Below are positions 52,061 through 61,085 of a stretch of DNA of 64,000 bases, one piece after another. This DNA is from Pyxidicoccus sp. MSG2. GTDB lineage: Bacteria > Myxococcota > Myxococcia > Myxococcales > Myxococcaceae. The position numbers and the translations under genes were made by a program. Under the pieces are notes generated by a model. The model was not told where the DNA came from. It did no database searches and worked only from the letters and a program-made list of their open reading frames with translations. Numbering within the stretch: the stretch's first letter is position 1; each line of letters starts with the position of its first letter. The stretch is taken from assembly GCF_026626705.1 (NCBI RefSeq), contig NZ_JAPNKC010000001.1, positions 1,426,001 through 1,490,000 on the forward strand. The letters run 5' to 3'.

Positions 52061-53916
52061 GCGTCGCCCGCGTCGGAGCCCGACGCGGACGAACCGGAGG
52101 AAGCCCCCTCACCGGAGGCCCCGCCCCCGGAGGGACGACGGCGGCGACGGCGGCGACGGCGCTTGCGCTGGCCTCCGGCGTCGGAGCCCTCGCTGTCGGC
52201 GGCATCCGCGCGGGGCGGCGGCACCTCGCCGGACTTCCACGCGTCCAGCTGCTCACGCCCCTCGCTGGTGGCCTCCACCGTCATCTCGAACACGGTGAGC
52301 GACTCCTGGAAGAGCGGGTGACGCTTGAAGGCGGCGCTGCGGCGGCGGCGCTCTCCGGACAGCGTGCGCTGGGCCAGCAGCAGCATGCGGCAGCGCTCGG
52401 CGATGCGGCGGGGCAGGCGCGCGGACTGCACGAAGCCCGCGAGCAGGTCCTCCACCACGTGCGACACCGACGGGCGGCCACCCTCCTGCGACGAAGCCTG
52501 GGCCTGCGACTCGTCCTGGCCCGGCGAGCGGCTGATGGGCATCAGCAGCGTGGCCAGGAGGATGGCGTCGTCCAGCGGCTCGCCCGCGGCGACGCGCCGG
52601 TCCAGCGCCTCGGCGAAGGCGTAGAAGGTCTTCTCGCCCTCCTTGCCGTGCTGCTTGAGGTACGCATTCACCGGCGGCAGCAGGATTTTGAGCGCATCCA
52701 GCGCGTCCAGCAGCTTGAGGGCCGGAGCGGACACGCCACCGCGGATGAGCCGGAAGGTCTCCTCCAGCAGGCGCGCGGGCGCGCAGCGCGGCAGGTCCTC
52801 CACCGCGCCTTCCATGGCCGCGTAGGTGCGCGACTCGATGTCCAGGCCCAGCTTCGCGGCGAAGCGCACGGCGCGGAGGATGCGCACCGGGTCCTCGCGC
52901 ATGCGAATCTCCGGGTCGCCAATCGTCCGGATGAAGCGCTCGTCCAAATCCCGGCGGCCGCGGACGTAGTCGATGACCCGTCCCTCGGCCACGTCGTAGA
53001 AGAGGCCGTTGATGGTGAAGTCGCGGCGGCGCGCGTCCTGCTGCGCGGTGCCGAAGACGTTGTCGTGGGTGATGAGCAGGTCCTCACCGGACGGCTCGCC
53101 CTCGTCCTCGCCAGTGTTGACGGGCTCCAGCTCCGTCGGGTTGGCGCGGAAGGTGGAGACCTCGATGATCTTCCCGCCCTTGAAGTAGACGTGCGCCAGC
53201 CGGAAGCGCCGGCCGATGAGGCGGCAGTTGCGGAAGATGCCGCGCACCTCGTTGGGCGTCGCGCTGGTGGCGATGTCGAAGTCCTTCGGCTTGCGGCCGA
53301 GGAGCAAATCGCGCACGCAGCCGCCGACCATGTACGCCTGATGGCCGTGCTGGTGCAGGCGCAGCACCACCTTGAGGGCGTCCGGGTCCAGCTCGTCGGG
53401 GTCGATTTCCGCCGGCTCACCGGTGGGGCGGACGTGGGGCGCGTGCAGCTCGCGCTCGTAGGGGGTGGGCTCGGGCTCGGGCTCGAGGACGGCGGGGACC
53501 TGCTCCACCTCCTCGTCGCCACGCTCCGCGGCGTCCGCGGCCTCGGCGGCGGCGAGCACGGCCTCGGCGGACAGGCCGGCCTCGTCGAAGACGCCCTCGG
53601 CCTCGTCGTCATCGGCCTCGTCGTCGTCGGCCTCTTCATCCGCGCGGGCGGCCTGGGCAGGCGGCTCGGAGGACTCGGGGGTGGGGGTGGAGGGAATTTC
53701 GGTTTCGGAAGGGGCCGCATCGGCGGCCACGGGCTCGGAAGCGCTGGCCCGCTCGGGGGGCGCCGACAGCTCCGGGTTTGAACTCATGGGAACCTCTTGT
53801 GCGCCGCGCTCGGAAGTCGCTACCGCCTCGAAGGAGGCAACCTCGCGCGCGTCAATTTCGGGCGCAGGTGGCAGCGTCATGCCGGCAGGCGGCGTTTCAG
53901 TCGAATCTCGCGTCAT
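52057..53916 (-). CDS. pcnB: Poly(A) polymerase / CCA-adding enzyme family (PcnB type) with acidic and Arg-rich extensions
   Basis: 619 residues from ATG 53916. The first 170 residues are Ala/Glu/Asp/Pro-rich. The nucleotidyltransferase head (about 180-330) has YMVGGCVRDLLLGRKPKDFDIAT with the catalytic DxD pair and RRRDFTINGLFYD. The RNA-binding region with RMREDPVRILRAVRFAAKLG (about 340-360) is characteristic of PcnB. After about 560 a tail of eight or more Arg in a row and Gly/Ser repeats follows. It adds A tails to RNA 3' ends, marking them for decay. The terminal Arg tail may bind RNA; the acidic N-terminus may shield it (inference). Confidence 0.88.
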   Translation of the reverse strand: MTRDSTETPPAGMTLPPAPEIDAREVASFEAVATSERGAQEVPMSSNPELSAPPERASASEPVAADAAPSETEIPSTPTPESSEPPAQAARADEEADDDEADDDEAEGVFDEAGLSAEAVLAAAEAADAAERGDEEVEQVPAVLEPEPEPTPYERELHAPHVRPTGEPAEIDPDELDPDALKVVLRLHQHGHQAYMVGGCVRDLLLGRKPKDFDIATSATPNEVRGIFRNCRLIGRRFRLAHVYFKGGKIIEVSTFRANPTELEPVNTGEDEGEPSGEDLLITHDNVFGTAQQDARRRDFTINGLFYDVAEGRVIDYVRGRRDLDERFIRTIGDPEIRMREDPVRILRAVRFAAKLGLDIESRTYAAMEGAVEDLPRCAPARLLEETFRLIRGGVSAPALKLLDALDALKILLPPVNAYLKQHGKEGEKTFYAFAEALDRRVAAGEPLDDAILLATLLMPISRSPGQDESQAQASSQEGGRPSVSHVVEDLLAGFVQSARLPRRIAERCRMLLLAQRTLSGERRRRSAAFKRHPLFQESLTVFEMTVEATSEGREQLDAWKSGEVPPPRADAADSEGSDAGGQRKRRRRRRRRRPSGGGASGEGASSGSSASGSDAGDA

Positions 53917-53926
53917 CGCCAATAGA

Positions 53927-53942
53927 CGCCCCCCAGGGGGCG
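53927..53942 (-). promoter_or_regulatory. GC hairpin in the pcnB leader
   Basis: CGCCCCC and GGGGGCG pair with only a 2-nt loop, 11-26 nt upstream of the pcnB ATG. On the mRNA it contains the only purine-rich stretch that could serve as ribosome-binding site, so it could limit translation. Confidence 0.3.
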
Positions 53943-54183
53943 CTTCAAGGGCAGCCGTCTATACCGCATCCACCCGGCCTGGGAGTAGCGAGTGACGACA
54001 ATGTTGACCGGTGTCACCGGGCCGGAGGGGGCCACCCGGCCCTCGCCGTTCCGTCCTCCCCGGGGGGTAGGCTCTTCCCCGCACCCCCACGGGCGGACGG
54101 GCGAAGAATCCCTTCGCGGTGGAACATTCGGGGAGACGTGGAAGGTCATCCTGCTCCGGGCTCGCTCCGGGTACGTCGAAGGG

Positions 54184-54199
54184 TGGCACACACGTGGCT
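54184..54199 (+). promoter_or_regulatory. Weak sigma-54-like site
   Basis: TGGCAC-N5-TGGCT has the GG/GC spacing of a -24/-12 promoter with one mismatch in the -12 part. It is about 280 bp from the next start codon, so its use is doubtful. Confidence 0.25.
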
Positions 54200-54468
54200 G
54201 ACTGGCCTGAAACGCGTGGAAACACCCGTTCTTCCGGGGCACTTTGTCCCGTATCAACACGCCACGCACGTGAAACGTTCTGGAGGCCGCCCGGGCAGCG
54301 GGCCGAGGGCCGCTCGGGCAGGGGCCGGGCGGAACCTGCCGCATGGCCGGAGGGCGGGCAGGCAGGCGTGGAGGGCCGTGGCGGCCCCCGGGCGCGGACA
54401 CGAGGCCCGAGGCCCCGCGCGCTGGTGCTGGCCCTGGCTTGTCCTGGCCTCGCGCTCGGAAAAGGGCC

Positions 54469-54474
54469 TACCTT
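54469..54474 (+). promoter_or_regulatory. Candidate -10 element (TACCTT), 6 nt before an ATG
   Basis: TACCTT ends 6 nt before ATG 54481, leaving no room for a Shine-Dalgarno. It fits the leaderless pattern seen elsewhere in the window. Confidence 0.3.
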
Positions 54475-54480
54475 CGCGCC

Positions 54481-55551
54481 ATGAAGGTGATCGACTCCCG
54501 GTACCTCGCGGATGGAAAGCTCTTCAACCATGGGCAGGAGGCCCGGCTCATCCATGCCGAGGCGCCGGAGGACTTCGAGGCGCTGCTGAGCAACATCCTC
54601 GACACCGGCTATTACGACCAGTCGTACTACCGCACCCACAGCGGGCTGCGGGACGCGACCAAGGTCAACCACTTCTGGTTCCTCTCGGAGCTGGTGCGCG
54701 AGCTCGCACCGCGCTCCGTGCTCGACCTCGGCTGCGGGCGCGGGGACGTCATCTCGCTGCTGCACCACAAGGGCGTGGACGTGGCCGGCGTGGACTTCAG
54801 CGAGGACATCCGCGCCTCCGTCTGGCCCAACATCCGCGACGCCTTCTTCTCCGGAGACATGCGCGAGCGCTGCCGCACCCTGGCCGCCGAGGGCCGCCGC
54901 TTCGACACGCTCTGCGGCTTCGACATCTGGGAGCACCTGGCCCCGAGCGCCCTCCACGAATACATCGCCGCCGTCCTGGAGGTCGCCTCGCCAGAGGCCC
55001 TCTGCGTCTTCGTCATCCCCGCCTTCGGAGAGGACCGCGTCTTCGGAGAGCAGTTCCCCCTCGAGTTCGAGGAGAACCGCCCCCGCTTCGACGCCCGCGA
55101 GCCCTTCGAGTATCTGCTCGCCGAGCACACCTCGCCGGCCATCCCCGCCTCGGGCCACCTCATCTGGGCCCACACGGACTGGTGGGAGCGGCAGTTCGCG
55201 CAGCACGGCCTGCACCGGCTGACCGACGTGGAGCGCCGGCTCCACGAGGTGTTCGACCCGTTCTTCCCGCACTCGGTCAAGGCCTTCTACGTACTGGCCC
55301 GGGACGCGCGAGCCGGACAGGCGCGGGCGCGGGAAGTCCTGGCCCGGCCGTCCCGGGTGACTCGCGCGCGACTGCTGCCGCGACTCCTCCAGGACGTGAG
55401 GGACGGGCAGATGTCGCTCCAGGGCAACGTGTTGCCGATGGTCCGTCAAGGCGCGGTGGAGAACCTGCCTCCGCCCGTCAGGCAGACGTACCGGCAATTG
55501 CGCCAGTGGGTCCGGCGACTGGCCACCCTGGCCCGGCCGGGCGGCGCCTGA
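54481..55551 (+). CDS. SAM-dependent methyltransferase (class I)
   Basis: 356 residues from ATG 54481. After a 60-residue N-terminal region (YYDQSYYRTHSG) comes a Rossmann domain with motif I VLDLGCGRGD at about 80-90, an acidic end of strand 2 (AGVDFSED), and the post-I motif CGFDIWEHL. The last 100 residues are helical and Arg-rich (RARLLPRLLQDV, RQTYRQLRQWVRRL) and may bind a membrane or polysaccharide partner. The style resembles methyltransferases of glycan or lipid biosynthesis; the substrate is unknown. It converges with the HAD gene, 16 bp apart. Confidence 0.8.
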   Translation: MKVIDSRYLADGKLFNHGQEARLIHAEAPEDFEALLSNILDTGYYDQSYYRTHSGLRDATKVNHFWFLSELVRELAPRSVLDLGCGRGDVISLLHHKGVDVAGVDFSEDIRASVWPNIRDAFFSGDMRERCRTLAAEGRRFDTLCGFDIWEHLAPSALHEYIAAVLEVASPEALCVFVIPAFGEDRVFGEQFPLEFEENRPRFDAREPFEYLLAEHTSPAIPASGHLIWAHTDWWERQFAQHGLHRLTDVERRLHEVFDPFFPHSVKAFYVLARDARAGQARAREVLARPSRVTRARLLPRLLQDVRDGQMSLQGNVLPMVRQGAVENLPPPVRQTYRQLRQWVRRLATLARPGGA

Positions 55552-55567
55552 GGCGGCACGTCGCGCC

Positions 55568-56614
55568 CTACTCCTCCGTCGGCTTGCCCCGGCCCTTGTG
55601 GGTGCGCGGCAGCGCGTGGTGGATGAGCTTCACGTAGTCCACCGCCTGCACCGGCGGCGGAGGCGGCGGCGTGCCCAGCGCGGCCAGGCGCTTGCTGAAT
55701 GCGGCCAGGATGTCCGGCATCGGCCGCATCGCCGCCAGCAGCTTGTTGGGCCCCTCCAGCGCCTGCGACAGCGCAATCGCCGCCTGCTGCAAGGGCAGCC
55801 CGCGCCGCAGCAAATCCTGGAAGGAGTTCGACAGGGTGATGATGTTGTGCCCCGCCGTCTGCACCATCTCCACGGCGATTTTCAGCACCTGCGGCGCCGT
55901 CAGGTGCCCGTCCGCCAGCAGCACCAGCGCCGCCTGGAAGTAGTTGAAGATGGGCACCACGCGCGGGCCATAGGCGGAGAACTGCGCGGGCGGCGTCAAC
56001 CGGTCCAGGTGGATGAAGATGCGCCGCACCGGGTCCGACACCGGAATCTTCTTCCACGCCTCGCGCACCCGCACCTGGTCGTCCGGGTACACCCCGCCCG
56101 CCTCCAGCACCTGCGACAGCACCCGCTCGTCCACGCGGCCGGCAATCAGGTCCGCGAACAGCGAGTAGATGAACGCGTCCGCCTCCGCGTCGTCGCCGAA
56201 GAGCACCTCCTCGGCCTCCACCGGCGCGTGCACCCGGCTCTCCAGAATCGCCGGCAGCTTGTAGCCCACCTGCCCGCGCAGGGCCCGGAAGCGGCCGCGC
56301 AAGAGGTTGCCCACGTTGTCCTTGAGGACGAACTCGTCCCACTTCACGCCGTCCAGCTTGAGCTTCTCCTCCAGCACCGCCCGCATCTGCTTGGGGCTGC
56401 CGGAGACGATGCACAGCCGTGAGTCACCCTGCTCCGACAGCTCGCGGATGAGCGCGCTCGCCCCAGGCACCGCCACCTTCTCGTGCGCCTTCTGGAACGC
56501 CGTACGCACCAGGTCCCGGAGCGAGTCGAACTCCGTCTGGAGGTACGTCTTGTCCAGGTCCCACCGGTAGATTCGCCGCGGGGGACGCGGGTCGATGCGG
56601 TCCGGCAGACTCAC
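55568..56614 (-). CDS. App1-like HAD-superfamily phosphatase
   Basis: 348 residues, GTG start at 56614 overlapping the plsX stop (GTGA). HAD motifs are present: DLDKT (motif I, nucleophile Asp near 18), SGSPKQM (motif II), a lysine in GQVGYKLPAIL (motif III) and FGDDAEADAFIYSLF (motif IV). SGSP and the early phenylalanine-rich stretch are typical of App1-type phosphatidate phosphatases. Residues 220-330 are a helical C-terminal domain with a Pro-rich loop. There is no signal peptide. Coupling to plsX suggests dephosphorylation of a phospholipid precursor (inference). Confidence 0.75.
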   Translation of the reverse strand: MSLPDRIDPRPPRRIYRWDLDKTYLQTEFDSLRDLVRTAFQKAHEKVAVPGASALIRELSEQGDSRLCIVSGSPKQMRAVLEEKLKLDGVKWDEFVLKDNVGNLLRGRFRALRGQVGYKLPAILESRVHAPVEAEEVLFGDDAEADAFIYSLFADLIAGRVDERVLSQVLEAGGVYPDDQVRVREAWKKIPVSDPVRRIFIHLDRLTPPAQFSAYGPRVVPIFNYFQAALVLLADGHLTAPQVLKIAVEMVQTAGHNIITLSNSFQDLLRRGLPLQQAAIALSQALEGPNKLLAAMRPMPDILAAFSKRLAALGTPPPPPPVQAVDYVKLIHHALPRTHKGRGKPTEE

Positions 56615-57657
56615 TTCTTCAGGCCTTCCCGGATGGCGGTGGTCAGGTTGTTCGCCACCACCTTCGCCGCCACCTTTCCCGCGTTGGCGATGGCCCGCGA
56701 CTTCGAGCGCCCGTGCGCCTTGATGAAGATCTTGTCGAACCCCAGGATCGGCGCGCCGCCGTACTGGTTCCAGTCGGTGATGTCCTTGATGCGCTGAATC
56801 CCGCTGGACAGCATGGCCAGGCCCGCGCGCCAGCGCAGGCTCTCCTTGTAGGCATACTGGGCCAGCTCCACCACCGTCTCGTGGACGCCTTCCAGCATCT
56901 TCAGGCACACGTTGCCCACGAAGCCGTCCGTGACGATGACGTCCGCGGTGCCCTTCGGGATGTCGATGCCCTCCACGTTGCCGATGAAGTTGATGTCGTG
57001 CATCTCCGACAGCCGCGCGTGCGCCTCCACCACCCGCGGCGGGCCCTTCTGCGGCTCCACGCCGTTGGACAGCAGCGCCACCTTCGGCCGGTCATTCTTG
57101 GAGATGATGCGCGCATAGGCCGAGCCCATGACGGCGAACGTCACCAGGTCCTCCGCGTTGGCCTCCACCGTGGCGCCCACGTCGAGGATGAGGGAGAACG
57201 GGTCCTCCTTCGCGCCACGCACCGAGCGCGTCGGGTACACCGTGGCCAGCGCGGCGCGGCGCACGCCGGGGATGAGCTGGAAGTGACGGGCGCACGCCAG
57301 CACGCCCGCGCCGGTGTTGCCGGCGGACACCAGCGCCTGCGCCTCACCCTCCGCCACCAGCCGCGCGGCCACCGCCACGGAGGCGTTCGGCTTGCGCGCC
57401 AGCGCCTCGCCCGGCTTCTCGTCCATGCCGACGAAGTCCGCCGCGTGCTGCACGGAGATGCGCTCGCCGTTGTGCTTCACCTCGGCCAGCGCCTCGTCGA
57501 TGAGGGTGCGGTCCCCCACCAGGAGCGTGTGGATGTGGGGGGACTCCAGCGACAACATCGCCGCGCCCCGGACCACTTCCGCGGGACCGTGGTCCGTCCC
57601 CATGACATCGAAGGCAATCGTCACCGGCTGCGGCTGCGTCCCCACCATGGCCTCCAT
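56611..57657 (-). CDS. plsX: Phosphate acyltransferase PlsX
   Basis: 348 residues from ATG 57657; ATG 57648 is an alternative. PlsX turns acyl-ACP into acyl phosphate for the first step of phospholipid synthesis. Typical sequences are AFDVMGTDHGPAEVVRGA, LVSAGNTGAGVLACA, LLSNGVEPQKGPP, DVIVTDGFVGNVCLKMLEG and FDKIFIKAHGRSKSRA. It is not next to fabH or rpmF as in many bacteria but in an operon with an MFS gene upstream and the HAD phosphatase downstream. Confidence 0.96.
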   Translation of the reverse strand: MEAMVGTQPQPVTIAFDVMGTDHGPAEVVRGAAMLSLESPHIHTLLVGDRTLIDEALAEVKHNGERISVQHAADFVGMDEKPGEALARKPNASVAVAARLVAEGEAQALVSAGNTGAGVLACARHFQLIPGVRRAALATVYPTRSVRGAKEDPFSLILDVGATVEANAEDLVTFAVMGSAYARIISKNDRPKVALLSNGVEPQKGPPRVVEAHARLSEMHDINFIGNVEGIDIPKGTADVIVTDGFVGNVCLKMLEGVHETVVELAQYAYKESLRWRAGLAMLSSGIQRIKDITDWNQYGGAPILGFDKIFIKAHGRSKSRAIANAGKVAAKVVANNLTTAIREGLKK

Positions 57658-57658
57658 C

Positions 57659-58987
57659 TTAGGACCTTTGCTCGGCCCCCGCGCCTGCCATTCTCGCCTG
57701 GGCCACCAGCGACAGCGCCAGCAGTCCCGCTCCCGCCACCATCACCGCCGCCGTCCCGTACGGCGCCGCCGGCCCCAGCCGGGTGAAGAGCCACCCGCCC
57801 AGCGCCGGCCCCACAATCCGCCCCAGCGAGCCGAAGGCCTGGTACGCCCCCAGCACCGCGCCCAGCCGCTCCGGCGGGGCATGAACAGATACCAGGGCGG
57901 ACAGACACGGGTTCACCAGCGCCGAGCCCACCGCCAACAACCCCATGACGGGGAAGAGCCACGCATAACTGGGAGCCACCGGCAGCAGCGCCAGCCCCGC
58001 GGCCGTGAGCCCGAAGCCCACCGCGGCCACCGGGGCCTCGCGCCCGGGCCTGCCCTCTCCCCCGCCCACCAGCCGCCGCACCAGCCCCCCCTGCACCAGC
58101 GCCGACAGCACGCCCACCACGGCGAAGAGCCAGCCCGCCCGCAGGCTCGCCTCGCGCAGCACCGCCGCGTCCGGCAGCGCCGCCTGCAGGAACAGCCCGC
58201 CCTGGAGCGGCACCGGCCCCGACGAGAGGAAGCGCGTCAGCAGGTACACCGAGAATGTCCCCTCCATCTGCGCGAAGGCGGTGGTGAACACCAGCACCAG
58301 CACCAGGCACCGCCCCACCACCGGCAGGTGCATGGCCAGCGACGCGCCCTTCAGTGTGCGCGCGTGCCCTTCCGAGCTGCCCGGTGCCCGCGACTCGGGC
58401 AGGAAGAAGAAGGTGCACACGAGGTTGAGCGCCACCAGCCCCGCCGCGAAGAGGCCGATGGCGAGGTTGCCTCCCCATGCGCCCAGGAAGCCGCCCAGCG
58501 CCGGCCCCAGCACGAAGCCCAGCCCGAAGGCCGCGCCGATGACGCCCATGCCCCGGGCCCTGTCCTTCGGTGGGGTGATGTCCGCCACCACCGCCTGCGC
58601 GGTGGAGATGTTGCCCCCGGATATCCCGTCGATGATGCGCGCCAGGAACAGCAGCGGCAGCGAGTGGGCGAAGGCGAACAACACGTAGCCCGCCAGCGAG
58701 CCCACCTGGCTGAGCAGCAGCACCGGCCGCCGGCCGTACCTGTCGCTCAAGCGGCCCAGCACCGGGGCGGCCACCAGCTGCATCAGCGAAAAGATGGAGA
58801 TCAGCAGCCCCACCGTGAACGGTGAGGCGCCGAACTTCACCCCGTACACGCCCAGCTGCGGAATCAGGATGCCGAACCCGATGAGGTCCAGCGTGACGAT
58901 TCCGAAGACGACGCGCAGTGACGCCGCCCGCCTCACCACCAGGAACACCTTCCTTCCAAAAACGAAACCGCCGAGAGCGCGGAACAT
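57659..58987 (-). CDS. MFS transporter (TetA/drug-efflux type)
   Basis: 442 residues, twelve predicted membrane helices. The loop 2-3 motif is LSDRYGRRPVLL, and the helix 5 GGNISTAQAVVADITPP-x-DRARGMG stretch matches the DHA1 efflux group, to which TetA belongs. The second half repeats the fold, with LGAYQAFGSLGRIVGPALGGWLF as the helix 11 motif. Substrate unknown. The plsX start codon follows 1 bp after its stop. Confidence 0.87.
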   Translation of the reverse strand: MFRALGGFVFGRKVFLVVRRAASLRVVFGIVTLDLIGFGILIPQLGVYGVKFGASPFTVGLLISIFSLMQLVAAPVLGRLSDRYGRRPVLLLSQVGSLAGYVLFAFAHSLPLLFLARIIDGISGGNISTAQAVVADITPPKDRARGMGVIGAAFGLGFVLGPALGGFLGAWGGNLAIGLFAAGLVALNLVCTFFFLPESRAPGSSEGHARTLKGASLAMHLPVVGRCLVLVLVFTTAFAQMEGTFSVYLLTRFLSSGPVPLQGGLFLQAALPDAAVLREASLRAGWLFAVVGVLSALVQGGLVRRLVGGGEGRPGREAPVAAVGFGLTAAGLALLPVAPSYAWLFPVMGLLAVGSALVNPCLSALVSVHAPPERLGAVLGAYQAFGSLGRIVGPALGGWLFTRLGPAAPYGTAAVMVAGAGLLALSLVAQARMAGAGAEQRS

Positions 58988-59036
58988 AGCGCCCCCGGCG
59001 GTGGGTAGGGTGGAGAAGTACCCGTTGTGAAGCGGC

Positions 59037-61085
59037 CTACATCGCCTCGGCGGACTGGACGTTCCGGTTCGCCGTGTCGCGCTCGATGCAGCCCTTCGTC
59101 AGCGTGTACTGGTACGTGCCCAGCTCGTCGCGCCAGTACTCGCCCTCGTACGGCCAGTAGAGCTGGTCGTCGGAGACGGCCACCGAGTACTTGTACTTCT
59201 TGACGATGGCCGTGCGGCCGCCCGCCTTGAGCTGCTCCTCGAGGAACTCCTTCTCCTTCGTCGTCGTCTCGAACTTGATGCGCAGGCCGTTGGCCAGCAG
59301 CTGCTTGAGCGCGACGAGCTCCGTCTCCAGTTTGCCCTTGGCCATGATGCCGGCCTTGGAGATGAGCGCGGTGCGCTGGACCTTGAGGCCCTCCAGCAGC
59401 GTCTTGCTCAAGTCGGAGTACTTGAAGGTGTCCGCCCGGTTCGCGAAGGCGTCCATCTCTCCCTCCAGCTCGAGGATGGAGTCGTTCGTCTTGCGCAGGT
59501 CCTGGTCGGTGAGGGCGAGACGGAGGATGCGCTCCAGGATGACGTCCGTCTCGTTCTTCTCCAGGCCTTCCTTGTTCTTCTTCTGCACCTCGGCGAGCAC
59601 CGAGTAGTACTCCCCGGCGTCCATGTTCTTCTTCACCAGCGCCTCGAGCTGGTCATGCACCGGCAGGTATGTGCGCTCGAAGTCCTGGAGGATGAGGTTG
59701 GACTCCCGGTAGCGGCAGTTCTCGTAATAGATGACCGCCTTCAGGATGAGCGCCTCGGGGAAGTACTCCTCGCGGAAGAAGGGCGACGAGAGGGTAATCA
59801 GGTTGCCCAGCGCCTGCTCGTACTGGCCCACGCGGTAGTTGGCCCAGGAGGCCTCGAAGAGGGACTCCAGCCACTGCGTGTTACCCCGCTCCACCTTGCC
59901 CAAATAGAAGAGGGCGTAGCGGTTCTGCTGCATGCCGTAGTGCGTGCGGGCCAATTGCATGAAGGCCAGCTCGCGCAGGGACTTGTCCAGCTTCGCCTGC
60001 TCGGCGGACTTGCCGGGCATGGGACGGGTGAGGCGGATGACCTCCTTCATCGCTTCCACGGAGGCCAGCATCTCCCCGTTGCCGCGCTTGGAGGCCGCGT
60101 CCTTCTGGCGGCTGCCGTTGCGGAAGGCGGACAGGCCCTCCAGGTACTTCGCGCGCGGGAAGAACGGGTCATTGCGCGGGATGCTCAGGGCCAGGCGCTT
60201 CACTTCCTCGAAGCTCTTGTCCGCGTCCGCCGGCTGGCCCACCTGGTCCAGCGCGCGGCCGCGCACGAAGTGGTAGCGCGCCAGGAGGTAGCGGAACTCG
60301 TTCCGGTACTTCTCCGGGAACTCCTGGTTCGCGTGGCGGGCAATCTCGTCGAGGATGACCGTCTCGTTCTTCGTCTTGCGGCTGATGAAGAAGAGCCACT
60401 CCAGGCTCGTCTTGAAGAACTTGGTGGACGGGCCCAGGGCGAGCAGCTTGGAGAACTCACCCAGGGACGAGTGGTACATGCCCATGCGGTAGAGCGACTT
60501 GGCGAGGACGTAGCGCGCCTCGGTGTGCAGGCCCGCCAGCTTCGCGTCCGCGAGCAGCTCGTGCGCGGACATGGCGGCCTTCTCGTACTCGTCGTTCTTG
60601 AAGAGGTTGACCGCGATGTCCAGGCGCTGGCGGTCCGCCGTCTTGCCGGACACGTCCACCGCGTCGAAGGACATGGTGGGCGCCGTCTGCTTGGGCGCCT
60701 CCTGCGTCAGGTCCAGCCCCAGCCCACCGGTGGAGGCACCGGACGCGGGGGTGGACGCGGAGGCCGGCGGCGCGGCCGGGGTCGGCGCGGGAGCGGGCGT
60801 GGACGCCGCGGGCGCGGCCACGGCGGGAGCGGACTCGGCGGCCGGCGTCTCGGTGGAGGCGGCGGCGTCCTCCTCCGGCGGAGGCGTCGTCTTGGTCGAC
60901 TTGCCCCCACGCGTCTTGCGCGTGGTGGTGGTCTTCTTCTTCTTGCTGGGGGCGGAGCCGCGCTTCTTCTTCTTGGACGCGGCGCCGAGGTCCAGGCCCT
61001 CGAAGTTCTGGGCGAAGCTGGGGGCCGTCCAGGCGAGCGCGAGCCCGAGGACGGCGAGACGGATGAGCCGGAAGGAGCGAATCAT
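59037..61085 (-). CDS. gltC: Periplasmic TPR protein, probable gliding-motility protein GltC
   Basis: 682 residues. The signal peptide is cleaved near SFA-Q (about 25). A Lys/Thr-rich and Ala/Pro-rich linker (30-125) contains GLDLGAASKKKK and GLGLDLTQ words, and GltB carries a similar GMGLDLT word. About ten TPR-like helix pairs follow (about 150-480), then a coiled-coil-like region (480-620). The order TPR protein, barrel, barrel, with 4-bp overlaps, and a nearby lipoprotein match the M. xanthus group gltC-gltA-gltB-gltK recalled from memory. GltC is a soluble periplasmic protein of the focal-adhesion motility machine. Confidence 0.75.
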   Translation of the reverse strand: MIRSFRLIRLAVLGLALAWTAPSFAQNFEGLDLGAASKKKKRGSAPSKKKKTTTTRKTRGGKSTKTTPPPEEDAAASTETPAAESAPAVAAPAASTPAPAPTPAAPPASASTPASGASTGGLGLDLTQEAPKQTAPTMSFDAVDVSGKTADRQRLDIAVNLFKNDEYEKAAMSAHELLADAKLAGLHTEARYVLAKSLYRMGMYHSSLGEFSKLLALGPSTKFFKTSLEWLFFISRKTKNETVILDEIARHANQEFPEKYRNEFRYLLARYHFVRGRALDQVGQPADADKSFEEVKRLALSIPRNDPFFPRAKYLEGLSAFRNGSRQKDAASKRGNGEMLASVEAMKEVIRLTRPMPGKSAEQAKLDKSLRELAFMQLARTHYGMQQNRYALFYLGKVERGNTQWLESLFEASWANYRVGQYEQALGNLITLSSPFFREEYFPEALILKAVIYYENCRYRESNLILQDFERTYLPVHDQLEALVKKNMDAGEYYSVLAEVQKKNKEGLEKNETDVILERILRLALTDQDLRKTNDSILELEGEMDAFANRADTFKYSDLSKTLLEGLKVQRTALISKAGIMAKGKLETELVALKQLLANGLRIKFETTTKEKEFLEEQLKAGGRTAIVKKYKYSVAVSDDQLYWPYEGEYWRDELGTYQYTLTKGCIERDTANRNVQSAEAM

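Larger units (their letters stand above)
53917..54480. other. 564-bp divergent intergenic region
   Basis: No credible gene in either direction. It holds a hairpin just upstream of pcnB (53927-53942), a sigma-54-like site (54184-54199) and a -10-like TACCTT directly before the methyltransferase ATG. The section 54240-54460 is plain GC-rich sequence with no signal I can name. Confidence 0.6.
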
